Counted from the stretch's first letter, positions 25,247-33,975 are shown. The stretch is DNA of 64,000 bases from Luteipulveratus halotolerans (GCF_001247745.1 NZ_LAIR01000002.1:4169245-4233244), one strand, 5' to 3'. A program made the numbers and translations. The notes: a model not told the origin generated them from the sequence alone.

Positions 25247-25951
25247 CTAACGCGGGGACGACGCCGAGACGAGGTGCGCGAAGACCACGACGTTGTCGAG
25301 GTGGTGGCCCGCGTCGCCGTCGTACACCCCGCCGCACGTGATCAGCCGCAGCTCGGCCCGGTCGACGGTGCCGTAGACCTTGTCGGTCGGGAACGCCGCC
25401 TTCGGGTACTGACCGACCTGGTCCACCTGGAACGTCGCGGCCGACCCGTCGGCGCGGTCGACGACGACGCGCTGACCGGGCTTCATCGCGCCCAGCTCGA
25501 AGAACACGCCGCGCCGGTTCTGCCACGTCACGTGGGCCGCGACGATCGACGGTCCGAGCTCGCCGGGCGTCGGGCTGTCGGTGAACCAGCCCGCGTCGCG
25601 CCCGTTCTGCGGCACCTCCATGCGGCCGTTGGGCTGCAGCCCGAGGTCGATCATCGGCGTCGAGACCTTCAACGACGGGATGCGGACACGCGTGGGGCGT
25701 GAGGCGGCCAGGACCGTGCCGACAGGACGGGAGTACGCCGCCCCGGACCGCGCGGACGACGCACTCGGGCGCGCCGATTGCGTTGCTGCCGAAGGGGATT
25801 GGCTCGCCACGGCTGAGCGGCCGGGGGACGGCGGCGTCGCAGTGTCCTGCTGTGTCCCTGCGTACGCCACGAGCCCGGCCCCGCTCAGCGCGATGACGGC
25901 GGCCGCGGCCGACCCCGTACGGAGCCGACCGCGACCGGGCTTGCGAGACAC
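25247..25951 (-). CDS. Class F sortase
   Basis: 234-residue cysteine transpeptidase: an N-terminal TM/signal anchor (about 14-32), a Ser/Ala-rich spacer to about 80, then the sortase barrel. Catalytic residues: His in SIVAAHVTW, Cys in LRLITCGGVYD, and a C-terminal Arg within the last residues. GRMEVPQN and AGWFTDSPTPGELGPS are typical of class F. The GTG start lies 6 nt after the stop of the CHRD-like protein gene, so the two form an operon. Sortases covalently attach substrates with a C-terminal sorting signal to the wall. Confidence 0.92.
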   Translation of the reverse strand: MSRKPGRGRLRTGSAAAAVIALSGAGLVAYAGTQQDTATPPSPGRSAVASQSPSAATQSARPSASSARSGAAYSRPVGTVLAASRPTRVRIPSLKVSTPMIDLGLQPNGRMEVPQNGRDAGWFTDSPTPGELGPSIVAAHVTWQNRRGVFFELGAMKPGQRVVVDRADGSAATFQVDQVGQYPKAAFPTDKVYGTVDRAELRLITCGGVYDGDAGHHLDNVVVFAHLVSASSPR

Positions 25952-25957
25952 CTGACG

Positions 25958-26800
25958 TCAGCTCTGACGGTCGAGACGACGCTGGTACGCCCATGCGCCG
26001 CCGCCGCCGATCAGCAGCGTTGCGCCGAGGCCCAGGAGGCCGGCGTTCTCGATGCCGGACGTTGTGCCGTCACCGGTGTCGACACCACCCGTCGGAGCCG
26101 AACCGACCGAGGCGCCGCTGACGGTGCCGCAGGTCGCCGGGTTGGTGGCCTCCTCCGGAATTCCGTTGACTCCCAACGACTTCGCGAACGTCGACTCACC
26201 GAGTGCGTCGAGGTCGTACTTGTCGTTGCCGTTGGCGTCGAGGCCGTGCTGGACGATGTGCAGGTTCTTCAGCTTGTCGCCCGACCCCTTGGGCAGGTCG
26301 ATCGTGCGGGTGTAGTCGAGGTTGCCGTCGGCGTCGGCCGTCGGCATGCGGTCGACCGCGAGGCCGCTGTCAGGGCTCGTGTCGCCCTTGGTGGTCAGGG
26401 AGAGGACGATGTCGCCGTACATCGGCAGACCCTCCTCGACGTTGACCTGTCCGTCACCGTCCTTGTCGGCGGACGAGGTCGGGCAGGTGAAGTTCTTGGA
26501 GCCGTCGAACGATCCGTGGAAGTGCTGTGCGTGGGGCGAGTTCGGGGTGAACCCGGTGCCGGTGATGTGCACCCACAGCTGGTCGCCCTTGACCTTGATG
26601 GTCGCGGTCGACGACGAGCCGCTGTTGTTGCCCATCGTGTCCTTGAGATGCATCGTGTACGTCGCGTGGCCGCTGCTCGCGTGGCTGCCTGAGGCACCCG
26701 AGCCGCCGTGGTGGTGCCCGTCGGCGACGGCCCCGCTGGCACCCATGAGGGCGAGTGCGCAGGCGGCCGGTGCTGCGAGGGCAAGCGTGGTGGTGCGCAT
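25958..26800 (-). CDS. CHRD-like secreted protein with Ca-binding loop and C-terminal membrane segment
   Basis: 280 residues. Signal peptide (MRTTTLALAAPAACALALMG, cleavage near AVA-DG); His/Gly/Ser-rich linker; a beta-rich body with HAQHFHGSFDG, typical of CHRD-like domains; an EF-hand-like loop DKDGDGQVNVEE near 128-139; and a second acidic loop DANGNDKYDLDALG. A C-terminal hydrophobic helix (about 245-272) is followed by a basic tail, the layout of a sorting signal, but without LPxTG. A class F sortase gene follows 6 nt downstream, so this is its likely substrate. Metal or Ca2+ binding is inferred. Confidence 0.75.
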   Translation of the reverse strand: MRTTTLALAAPAACALALMGASGAVADGHHHGGSGASGSHASSGHATYTMHLKDTMGNNSGSSSTATIKVKGDQLWVHITGTGFTPNSPHAQHFHGSFDGSKNFTCPTSSADKDGDGQVNVEEGLPMYGDIVLSLTTKGDTSPDSGLAVDRMPTADADGNLDYTRTIDLPKGSGDKLKNLHIVQHGLDANGNDKYDLDALGESTFAKSLGVNGIPEEATNPATCGTVSGASVGSAPTGGVDTGDGTTSGIENAGLLGLGATLLIGGGGAWAYQRRLDRQS

Positions 26801-26872
26801 CGTTGAGCTCCTTTGCGTCGAGGTGCTGACGTGCAGGAGTTCGGCGCCCTCAGCAGAGCGGATGGGTGCGGA

Positions 26873-27778
26873 TCAGTCGGCGTTGCGCAGGAGGGCGTAC
26901 ATGTCGCCGACGTGGCCCAGGTGGTGCAGCTTGTCGGGGTTGAGCTGGTTGTGTACGCCGATCACGCGCCCGTCGGCGACCTCGACCGACAGCACGGAGA
27001 GCACGGCTCCGTCGGGGCCGTTGATGCGCAGTGCCGGCTGACCGTTGGCGTCGACCACGGCGGCGGCGACACCGAGCCGTGCGCCCTGGCGCAGCAGGCC
27101 GGCGATGAACCGGGCCACGGTCGTACGCCCGACCCGGGGTGATGTGATCGCCGGCGCCTTGCCACCGCCGTCGCCGTGGAACGTCACGTCGTCGGCGAGG
27201 AGGCGTTCGAGGTCTCCGAGCTGACCGTCCTGCACCGCTGAGATGAACGCTGCTGCAATCTGCTTGCGCTGCAACGGATCTGGCTCGAAGCGAGGTTGTG
27301 CGGCCTGGATGTGCTGGCGGGCACGGGCGAGCAGCTGGCGGCAGCTCGCCTCGCTGCGCTGGAGGATCTCGGCGATGCGGGGGTAGGGGTGGTCGAACGC
27401 CTCACGCAGCACGAACACCGCCCGCTCCAACGGCGAGAGCCGCTCCAGCACCATGAGGAACGCGACCGAGACGGTCTCGTCCATCTCGATGCGGTGCGCA
27501 GGGTCGGGGTCGTCGGCGAGCAACGGCTCGGGCAGCCACGACCCGACGTAGGTCTCGCGTTGGTGGCGGGCTGAGCGCAGGACGTCGACGGCGATGCGAG
27601 TGGTGACGGTGCTGGCGTACGCCTCGAGCGAGCGGACGTCGGCCGGCGTGCTCTGGTGCAGCCGTAGGAACGCGTCCTGCACGACGTCCTCGGCCTCCGC
27701 GACGCTGCCGAGCATCCGGTAGGCGATCGAGAACATCAGTGGCCGGAGCGCGTCGTGCTGCACCGCGAGGTCGGTCAT
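26873..27778 (-). CDS. sigJ: ECF41-family RNA polymerase sigma factor (SigJ-like)
   Basis: 301 residues. Sigma region 2 about 10-75 (MFSIAYRMLGSVAEAEDVVQDAFLR), region 4 about 105-155 (LSPLERAVFVLREAFDHPY, ILQRSEASCRQLLARAR), and a C-terminal SnoaL-like domain about 165-290. The latter contains DGGGK and NPDKLHHL, the motif pair that marks ECF41, in which the C-terminal domain replaces an anti-sigma factor and modulates activity. It is divergent from an NAD(P)-epimerase gene, a partner type typical of ECF41 and its probable target. Confidence 0.93.
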   Translation of the reverse strand: MTDLAVQHDALRPLMFSIAYRMLGSVAEAEDVVQDAFLRLHQSTPADVRSLEAYASTVTTRIAVDVLRSARHQRETYVGSWLPEPLLADDPDPAHRIEMDETVSVAFLMVLERLSPLERAVFVLREAFDHPYPRIAEILQRSEASCRQLLARARQHIQAAQPRFEPDPLQRKQIAAAFISAVQDGQLGDLERLLADDVTFHGDGGGKAPAITSPRVGRTTVARFIAGLLRQGARLGVAAAVVDANGQPALRINGPDGAVLSVLSVEVADGRVIGVHNQLNPDKLHHLGHVGDMYALLRNAD

Positions 27779-27860
27779 GCACCCATCTTGCCGCCGATGT
27801 CACAGGTGCGGGGCCTCGTTCGTCGGAGGGGCAGATCACCACTCGAGAGAGGCGCACACC

Positions 27861-28820
27861 ATGAAGATCTTCATCGCCGGGGCCGGCGGAGCCGTCGGCC
27901 GCTACCTGGTCCCGCAGCTGCTCGCCGCCGGCCACACCGTGGTCGGTAGCGCGACCTCCGGGAGCAGCGCTCAGCGCGTCGCCGCCCTGGGTGCAGAGCC
28001 GGTCGTCATGGACGGGCTGAACGCCGAATCCGTACGAACCGCAGTACTTTCCGCACAACCGGACGTCGTCGTACACCAGATGACTGCGCTGTCGTCGATG
28101 TCAGGCATGCGCAACTTCGACAAGGTCTTCCACACCACGAACCGGTTGCGCACCGAAGGCACGGACCATCTGCTCGCGGCGGCCCGAGAGGCGGGTGTGC
28201 GGCGGTTTATCGCGCAGTCGTACACGGGCTGGCCCAACGCTCGTACGGGCGGCCCGGTGAAGACCGAGACCGACCCGCTCGACCCGAGTCCGATCGCGTC
28301 CAGCCGCAAGGGGCTCGCGGCGATCCAGTACGTCGAGCGCGTCGTCCCGGCGGCGGAGGGGATGGTCGGCATCGTGCTGCGGTACGGCGGGTTCTACGGG
28401 CCGGGCAACGCGCTCGCGCCCGGCGGCGAGATGTGGGAGCAGGTCAAGGCGCACAAGATCCCGCTGATCGGCGACGCGGGCGGCGTCTTCTCGTTCGTCC
28501 ACACCGAGGACGCCGCCGGTGCCGTGCTCGCGGCGATCGAGCGCGGCGACGCGGGCGTCTACAACATCGTCGACGACGAGCCGGCCGCGGTCAGCGTGTG
28601 GCTGCCCGAGCTTGCCCGGATCATCGGGGCCAAGCCGCCGATGCGCGTGCCTGCCTGGCTGGCGCGACCGCTGGCGGGAGGGTTCGTCGTACGGATGATG
28701 ACGCAGGGGCGCGGGTCGTCCAACGCGAAGGCCAGGCGTGAGCTGGGCTGGACGCCGACGCACCCGACCTGGCGCGAGGGGTTCGCCGAGCTCGCGCCGG
28801 CGGGGCCCGGGGCCGGGTAA
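27861..28820 (+). CDS. NAD(P)-dependent epimerase/oxidoreductase, ECF41 partner (COE type)
   Basis: 319-residue atypical SDR: Rossmann motif MKIFIAGAGGAVGRYLVPQL at the very N-terminus, RRFIAQSYTGWPN, RYGGFYGPGNALAPGG, FVHTEDAAGAV. ECF41 sigma factors are usually encoded beside a carboxymuconolactone decarboxylase, oxidoreductase or epimerase gene, which they activate; this fits that rule. The ATG at 27861 has AGAGAGGCG upstream, and the 82-nt spacer to sigJ holds both divergent promoters. The physiological substrate is unknown. Confidence 0.9.
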   Translation: MKIFIAGAGGAVGRYLVPQLLAAGHTVVGSATSGSSAQRVAALGAEPVVMDGLNAESVRTAVLSAQPDVVVHQMTALSSMSGMRNFDKVFHTTNRLRTEGTDHLLAAAREAGVRRFIAQSYTGWPNARTGGPVKTETDPLDPSPIASSRKGLAAIQYVERVVPAAEGMVGIVLRYGGFYGPGNALAPGGEMWEQVKAHKIPLIGDAGGVFSFVHTEDAAGAVLAAIERGDAGVYNIVDDEPAAVSVWLPELARIIGAKPPMRVPAWLARPLAGGFVVRMMTQGRGSSNAKARRELGWTPTHPTWREGFAELAPAGPGAG

Positions 28821-28854
28821 GGCTCACCTTCGCTGGGCCTGGTTGGATGGGGCG

Positions 28855-30087
28855 GTGCTCGCCGCGTACCTGCCTCTGCTCCGTACGCCGGGCGCGCGCC
28901 GGTTCGTCGTCGGCGCGGCGATCGCCCGGCTCGGCAGCGCGATGTTCGCGGTCGCGGTCGTCGCGATGATCTCGACGCGACGCGACTCCTACGGGCTGGC
29001 CGGTGCGGTGTCGGCAGCGGGCCTGATCGTGCTCGCCGTGACCGCCGCGGTCGTCGGCCGGCTCATCGACCGTCACGGGCAACGCCGCATCGCACTGCCC
29101 CTCACGCTGTGGACGATCAGCTGGGGCGTCCTGCTCGTCGTGCTGTCGATCGCGGACGGCCCGTCGTGGACCCTGTTCGCGGCGTACGTGTGCGCGTCGG
29201 TCGTCCCCAACATCGGCACCATGTCGCGAGCGCGCTGGTCGCACCTGCTCGCCGACCGGCCCGACGAGCTGCACACGGCGATGTCGTTCGAGCAGGTCGT
29301 CGACGAGCTGTCGTTCGTGGCCGGGCCGGTGCTCGCGGTGCTGCTGTCGACGCAGGTCTACCCCGAGGCGGGCTTCGTCGTCGCCGGGCTGTGCTTCATC
29401 GGCGGCAACCTGCTCTTCCTCAGTGCGCGCGCCACCGAGCCGCCGGTCGACCGTGACGCCCACGACGGCGCGACCCTCGCGCTGCGGCGACCGGGCGTCG
29501 TCCTCCTTGCGCTCGTGATGTTCATGACCGGTGCGATCTTCGGGTCCAACGAGGTCGTCACCATCGCGGTGGCCGAGGACCTCGGGCAGAAGGCGTGGTC
29601 GGGCCCGGTGCTCGCGATGTTCGCGCTGGGCTCGGCGGCGGCCGGTCTGGTCTACGGCACCCGCGTCGTCCGGCTGCCGCTGCACCGGGCGCTCGTGGTC
29701 GGTGCAGCGGGGATGTTCCTGCTCGAGACGCCGGTGCTGCTCGCGCACGGCATCGGCTCGCTCGCGGTCGTCATGCTCATCGCCGGGATGGCCACCGCGC
29801 CGACGCTCATCACGAGCATGAACCTGTCGCAGCGCCTGGTGCCGCCGAGCCAGGTCAACGAGGCGATGAGCGTCGTCATCACCGGCCTGATCGTCGGTGT
29901 CGCCGCGGGCTCGGCGCTCGGCGGCGCGGTGGCCGAGCGGTACGACGCCCACGACGGCTACCTCGTCCCCGTCGGCGCCGGGGCGCTCGCTCTCGTCATC
30001 GCATTCCTCGGCCTGCGCACCCTTCACGCCGCTACCACTCGGCCCGAGACCTCGGAAGTACCCGGTACCGCCCGTCCCGATTGGTGA
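28855..30087 (+). CDS. MFS transporter
   Basis: 410 residues with about 12 hydrophobic helices. GRLIDRHGQRRIALPLTLW matches the MFS loop 2-3 motif. Substrate not predictable; the general form is of drug or metabolite exporters. The GTG at 28855 (VLAAYLPLLR) is chosen because the longer frame upstream encodes a charged, non-family extension overlapping the epimerase end; no strong ribosome site is seen. It lies 34 nt after the epimerase gene and may share its transcript. Confidence 0.85.
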   Translation: MLAAYLPLLRTPGARRFVVGAAIARLGSAMFAVAVVAMISTRRDSYGLAGAVSAAGLIVLAVTAAVVGRLIDRHGQRRIALPLTLWTISWGVLLVVLSIADGPSWTLFAAYVCASVVPNIGTMSRARWSHLLADRPDELHTAMSFEQVVDELSFVAGPVLAVLLSTQVYPEAGFVVAGLCFIGGNLLFLSARATEPPVDRDAHDGATLALRRPGVVLLALVMFMTGAIFGSNEVVTIAVAEDLGQKAWSGPVLAMFALGSAAAGLVYGTRVVRLPLHRALVVGAAGMFLLETPVLLAHGIGSLAVVMLIAGMATAPTLITSMNLSQRLVPPSQVNEAMSVVITGLIVGVAAGSALGGAVAERYDAHDGYLVPVGAGALALVIAFLGLRTLHAATTRPETSEVPGTARPDW

Positions 30088-30133
30088 GACGAACGGGGCC
30101 GCAGGTAGCCTGCGAGAAGCACGACTGTGAGCG

Positions 30134-30153
30134 GCGCCACAACGTTGTGGCGC
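30134..30153. promoter_or_regulatory. 20-bp perfect palindrome upstream of the oxoacid dehydrogenase operon
   Basis: GCGCCACAACGTTGTGGCGC is fully self-complementary and lies 86 nt upstream of the E1alpha start. The ACAACGTTGT core could be bound by a dimeric repressor. A terminator for the upstream MFS gene is the alternative. No regulator gene is adjacent to help decide. Confidence 0.45.
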
Positions 30154-30238
30154 GGGCCGTACGACGCCGGAGACCCCGGCGTACACACGGCCACCGACCC
30201 CTCACCCACACCCGGGTGGCGGACGAGAAGGAGACGCA

Positions 30239-31438
30239 GTGACCCAGGCCGAGCCCACGGACGTGGTGCGTCATCACGAGACCGTGGTGACCCCTCCCGG
30301 AGAGCACGACATCACCGACGGCGGGCCGGACATGGTCCAGTTCCTCGACGCCGAGGGCAACCGCCTCGAGACCAACGAGACCAACGCGCCGTACGCCGAG
30401 ATCGTCGAGGCGCTCACCCCCGAGGACGGTCGCGCGATGTACCGCGACCTGGTGCTCGTCCGCCGCGTTGACGCCGAGGGCCACGCGCTGCAGCGTCAGG
30501 GTGAGCTCGGTCTGTGGCCGTCACTGCTCGGACAGGAGGCCGCCCAGGTCGGCGCCGGTCGGGCGATGCGCGAGCAGGACTACGCCTTCCCCGGCTACCG
30601 CGAGCACGGCGTCGCCTGGTGCAAGGGCGTCCCGCCCGAGAACCTGCTCGGCATGTTCCGCGGCGTCAACAACGGCGGCTGGGACTCCAACGCCAACAAC
30701 TTCCACCTCTACACGATCGTCATCGGCAACCAGATGCTGCACGCGACCGGCTACGCGATGGGCATCCAGCGCGACGGCGCGGTCGGCACGGGCGACGAGT
30801 CGCGCGACGCGGCCGTGATGGCGTTCACCGGCGACGGCGGCACCGCCCAGGGCGACTACAACGAGGCGCTCGTCTTCGCCGGCGTCGCCAACGCGCCGGT
30901 CGTGTTCTTCGTCCAGAACAACCAGTGGGCCATCTCCGAGCCCAACTACAAGCAGTTCCGCATCCCGCCCTACCTGCGCGCTCGCGGGTTCGGCTTCCCC
31001 GGCGTCCGCGTCGACGGCAACGACGTGCTCGCCTCGTACGCCGTCGCGAAGGCTGCGATGGACGCCGCCCGCGCGGGTCAGGGCCCGACGCTGATCGAGG
31101 CGTTCACCTATCGCATGGGCGCCCACACCACCTCCGACGACCCGACGAAGTACCGCGTCGCCGCCGAGGTCGACATCTGGCGTGAGAAGGACCCGATCAA
31201 GCGTATGCGCGGGTTCCTCGAGACCAAGGGCTACGCCGACGCCGCGTTCTTCGACGCCGTCGACGCCGAGGCCGACGAGCTGGCCGCCCGCATCCGCAAG
31301 GCCTGCCAGGAGATGCCCGACCCCGAGCTGCCCACGATGTTCGACGACATCTACGTCGACGAGCACCCTGTCGTCGCCGCCGAGAGGGCTGAGTTCGTCT
31401 CCTACCACTCGTCTTTCGAGGGTGAGGGGGCTCACTGA
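30239..31438 (+). CDS. pdhA: 2-oxoacid dehydrogenase E1 component, alpha subunit (branched-chain/pyruvate type)
   Basis: 399-residue thiamine-diphosphate subunit. TPP/Mg motif AFTGDGGTAQGDYNEAL...FVQNNQWAI (GDG-x-NN), RVDGNDVLASYAVAK, and the phosphorylation-loop region YRMGAHTTSDDPTKYR. With E1beta and E2 it oxidatively decarboxylates a 2-oxoacid, most likely branched-chain 2-oxoacids as in other actinobacterial heterotetrameric complexes, though pyruvate is possible. The GTG at 30239 has AAGGAGA upstream. Its stop overlaps the E1beta start (TGATG). No E3 gene is in the window. Confidence 0.93.
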   Translation: MTQAEPTDVVRHHETVVTPPGEHDITDGGPDMVQFLDAEGNRLETNETNAPYAEIVEALTPEDGRAMYRDLVLVRRVDAEGHALQRQGELGLWPSLLGQEAAQVGAGRAMREQDYAFPGYREHGVAWCKGVPPENLLGMFRGVNNGGWDSNANNFHLYTIVIGNQMLHATGYAMGIQRDGAVGTGDESRDAAVMAFTGDGGTAQGDYNEALVFAGVANAPVVFFVQNNQWAISEPNYKQFRIPPYLRARGFGFPGVRVDGNDVLASYAVAKAAMDAARAGQGPTLIEAFTYRMGAHTTSDDPTKYRVAAEVDIWREKDPIKRMRGFLETKGYADAAFFDAVDAEADELAARIRKACQEMPDPELPTMFDDIYVDEHPVVAAERAEFVSYHSSFEGEGAH

Positions 31439-32451
31439 TGGCCGCTCAGAACGTTCCGACAGGCTCCGTACAGCGACTCACGCTCGCCAAGGGCCTCAAC
31501 TCCGGTCTGCGGGCCGCGATGAAGGCCGACCCTAAGGTCGTCCTGATGGGTGAGGACGTCGGCAAGCTCGGCGGCGTCTTCCGCATCACCGAGGGTCTGC
31601 AGAAGGACTTCGGTGAGGACCGCGTCATCGACACCCCGCTCGCCGAGGCCGGCATCGTCGGCACCGCGGTCGGCCTGTGCCTGCGCGGCTACCGCCCGGT
31701 CGTCGAGATCCAGTTCGACGGGTTCGTCTATCCGGCGTTCGATCAGATCATCAGCCAGGTCGCCAAGATGCACGCGCGCTCGCTCGGCGCCCTGCGCATC
31801 CCGATGGTCATCCGCATCCCGTACGGCGGTGGCATCGGCGCGGTCGAGCACCACTCCGAGTCCAACGAGGCCTACTTCGCGCACACGGCCGGGCTGCGGG
31901 TCGTCACGTGCTCCGACCCGGGCGACGCGTACTGGATGATGCAGCAGGCCATCGCGTCCGACGACCCGGTGATCTTCTACGAGCCCAAGCGCCGCTACCA
32001 CGAGAAGGCCGAGGTCGACCTCGACGAGCGCGCCGGCGCCCCGTTGGGTCTGCATCAGGCAGCCGTACGCCGGGAGGGCACTGACGTCACGCTCGTCACC
32101 TATGGGCCGATGGTCAAGACCTGCCTGCAGGCCGCCGAAGCCGCTGCGGCAGAAGGCATCTCGCTGCACGTCCTCGACCTGCGTTCGCTCTCGCCGCTCG
32201 ACCTGCCGGCGATCACCGAGGCTGCCAAGCGCACCGGCCGCGTCGTCGTCGTCCACGAGGCGTCGACGTTCCTCGGCATGGGCGCTGAGGTCGCGTCGCT
32301 CATCCAGCAGGAGTGCTTCTACCACCTCGAGGCACCGGTGCTGCGCGTCGGCGGATACAACATCCCCTACCCGCCCAGCCGGTTCGAGGAGGAGTTCCTC
32401 CCCAACCTCGACCGTGTCCTCGACGCCGTCGACCGCTCGCTCGAGTTCTGA
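31438..32451 (+). CDS. pdhB: 2-oxoacid dehydrogenase E1 component, beta subunit
   Basis: 337 residues, transketolase-like. VLMGEDVGKLGGVFRITEGL, FGEDRVIDTPLAEAGIVG, EIQFDGFVYPAFDQI, and C-terminal VVVHEASTFLGMGAEVASLI are typical E1beta blocks; the active-site GGGIGAVEHHSE loop is intact. It is translationally coupled to E1alpha by a one-base overlap and followed 18 nt later by E2, so subunit ratios are probably set by coupling. Confidence 0.94.
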   Translation: MAAQNVPTGSVQRLTLAKGLNSGLRAAMKADPKVVLMGEDVGKLGGVFRITEGLQKDFGEDRVIDTPLAEAGIVGTAVGLCLRGYRPVVEIQFDGFVYPAFDQIISQVAKMHARSLGALRIPMVIRIPYGGGIGAVEHHSESNEAYFAHTAGLRVVTCSDPGDAYWMMQQAIASDDPVIFYEPKRRYHEKAEVDLDERAGAPLGLHQAAVRREGTDVTLVTYGPMVKTCLQAAEAAAAEGISLHVLDLRSLSPLDLPAITEAAKRTGRVVVVHEASTFLGMGAEVASLIQQECFYHLEAPVLRVGGYNIPYPPSRFEEEFLPNLDRVLDAVDRSLEF

Positions 32452-32469
32452 GTCAGGAGAAGGCTTTTC

Positions 32470-33927
32470 ATGGCTGTGAAGCAGTTCAACCTCCCTGACC
32501 CCGGCGAGGGTCTGGTCGAGGCCGAGATCGTCACCTGGAAGGTCAAGCCGGGCGACACCGTCAAGACCAACGACGTCGTCGTCGAGATCGAGACCGCCAA
32601 GTCGCTCGTCGAGCTGCCCATCCCGTGGGAGGGCACCGTCGTCGAGCTGCTGGTCGCCGAGGGCACGACCGTCGACGTCGGCGCGCCCATCGTGTCGGTG
32701 GATGTCGCTGGTGCCGAAGGAGATCCGGCTCCTGCGACGCCGGTGTCGGAGTCCTCGGAGGACGAGGGCGAGCGGGTCGCCAACCTGGTCGGCTACGGCC
32801 CGTCCGCCGGTACGACCACGCGCCGCAAGCGTCGTACGCCGGCCGCCGCCGCTGGTCGAGGAGGCGAGTCTCCCTCTGCCGCACCGGGTTTCGACACGGA
32901 CTCCGCTAGCGCTCCGGCCTACTCGACCGGCGGTGCTGCGGGCTCAACCAGCGGGGTGGCGGGCTCCACCAGCGGTGGTGGCGCGTGGTCGTACTCGACC
33001 ACCCACGGCGGCAAGGTGCTGGCCAAGCCGCCCGTCCGCAAGTTCGCGAAAGACCACGGCATCGACCTGTCCCAGGTGATCCCGACGCGCGAGGACGGTG
33101 TGATCTCGCGCGCCGACGTCGAGGCGTTCATCGCCGGTGGCGTACCCGAGGCCGCTGGTCTCGATACGGCCTCGGCTAGCGCCTCGCCCTACTCGACCGG
33201 CGCAGTGGTCGAGCGTGAGACGCGCATCCCGGTCAAGGGCGTGCGCAAGATGACCGCGCAGGCGATGGTCGGGTCGGCGTTCACGGCGCCGCACGTCACC
33301 GAGTTCATCACCGTCGACGTCACCCGCACGATGGAGCTCGTCGACCGGCTCAAGGCCGACCGCGAGTTCCGCGACGTCAAGGTCACGCCGCTGCTCGTGC
33401 TGGCCAAGGCGCTGTGCATCGCGATCCGCCGCAACCCCGGCATGAACGCCACCTGGGACGAGCAGGCCCACGAGATCGTGCAGAAGAGCTACGTCAACCT
33501 CGGCATTGCCGCCGCGACACCGCGTGGGCTGCTCGTGCCCAACATCAAGGAAGCCCACGCGATGGACCTGCGGCAGCTGGCCGACGCGATCGGCGAGCTG
33601 ACCGCGACCGCTCGCGAGGGTCGTACCCAGCCCGCCGAGATGTCGGGCGGCACCATCACAATCACCAACGTCGGCGTGTTCGGCGTCGACACCGGCACCC
33701 CGATCATCAACCCGGGTGAGTCGGCGATCGTGTGCTTCGGGACCATCCGCAAGCAGCCGTGGGTCGTCACCGACGCCGACGGCAACGACGCGATCGTGCC
33801 GCGGCACGTCACGCAGCTGTCGGTGTCGTTCGACCACCGCCTGATCGACGGCGAGCTGGGCTCGCGCTTCCTGGCCGATGTCGCCGCGATCCTGGAGGAC
33901 CCGAGCCGCGGTCTCGTCTGGGGCTGA
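32470..33927 (+). CDS. pdhC: Dihydrolipoyl acyltransferase E2, with linkers built from a dispersed repeat
   Basis: 485 residues. One lipoyl domain (about 1-80, lipoylated Lys in IETAKSLVEL), a peripheral-subunit-binding domain (about 180-222: KVLAKPPVRKFAKDHGIDL), and a catalytic domain (about 258-485) with the active-site motif SVSFDHRLIDGELG. Both interdomain linkers contain in-frame copies of the window's GGTTTCGACACG/CTCAACCAGC repeat: the first gives PGFDTDSASAPAYSTGG and further Ser/Gly-rich sequence, the second GLDTASASASPYSTG. Flexible Ala/Pro/Ser/Gly linkers tolerate this, so the protein is probably functional. Third gene of the operon, ending at a 13-bp terminator. Confidence 0.95.
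   Translation: MAVKQFNLPDPGEGLVEAEIVTWKVKPGDTVKTNDVVVEIETAKSLVELPIPWEGTVVELLVAEGTTVDVGAPIVSVDVAGAEGDPAPATPVSESSEDEGERVANLVGYGPSAGTTTRRKRRTPAAAAGRGGESPSAAPGFDTDSASAPAYSTGGAAGSTSGVAGSTSGGGAWSYSTTHGGKVLAKPPVRKFAKDHGIDLSQVIPTREDGVISRADVEAFIAGGVPEAAGLDTASASASPYSTGAVVERETRIPVKGVRKMTAQAMVGSAFTAPHVTEFITVDVTRTMELVDRLKADREFRDVKVTPLLVLAKALCIAIRRNPGMNATWDEQAHEIVQKSYVNLGIAAATPRGLLVPNIKEAHAMDLRQLADAIGELTATAREGRTQPAEMSGGTITITNVGVFGVDTGTPIINPGESAIVCFGTIRKQPWVVTDADGNDAIVPRHVTQLSVSFDHRLIDGELGSRFLADVAAILEDPSRGLVWG
32850..32976 (+). repeat. Dispersed GC-rich repeat inside the E2 gene (linker 1)
   Basis: Contains GCTGGTCGAGGAGGCGAG, then GGGTTTCGACACGGACTCC, GCTAGCGC, and GGGCTCAACCAGCGGG followed by a degenerate second copy. 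These are the same words seen in intergenic copies at 38271, 48722, 51901, 55885 and 56438. The reading frame stays open through the whole element. Confidence 0.75.
33152..33214 (+). repeat. Second dispersed-repeat copy inside the E2 gene (linker 2)
   Basis: GCCGCTGGTCTCGATACGGCCTCG, GCTAGCGCC and CCTACTCGACCGGC repeat the pattern of the first in-gene copy in a shorter form, between the subunit-binding and catalytic domains. Confidence 0.65.
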
Positions 33928-33945
33928 CGCCCGTACGCCGACGAA

Positions 33946-33975
33946 GGGCCCCGGGAGCACTCGCTCCCGGGGCCC
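33946..33975. terminator. Hairpin terminator of the E1-E1-E2 operon
   Basis: 13-bp perfect stem (33946-33958 with 33963-33975), loop ACTC, 19 nt after the E2 stop. Confidence 0.8.
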
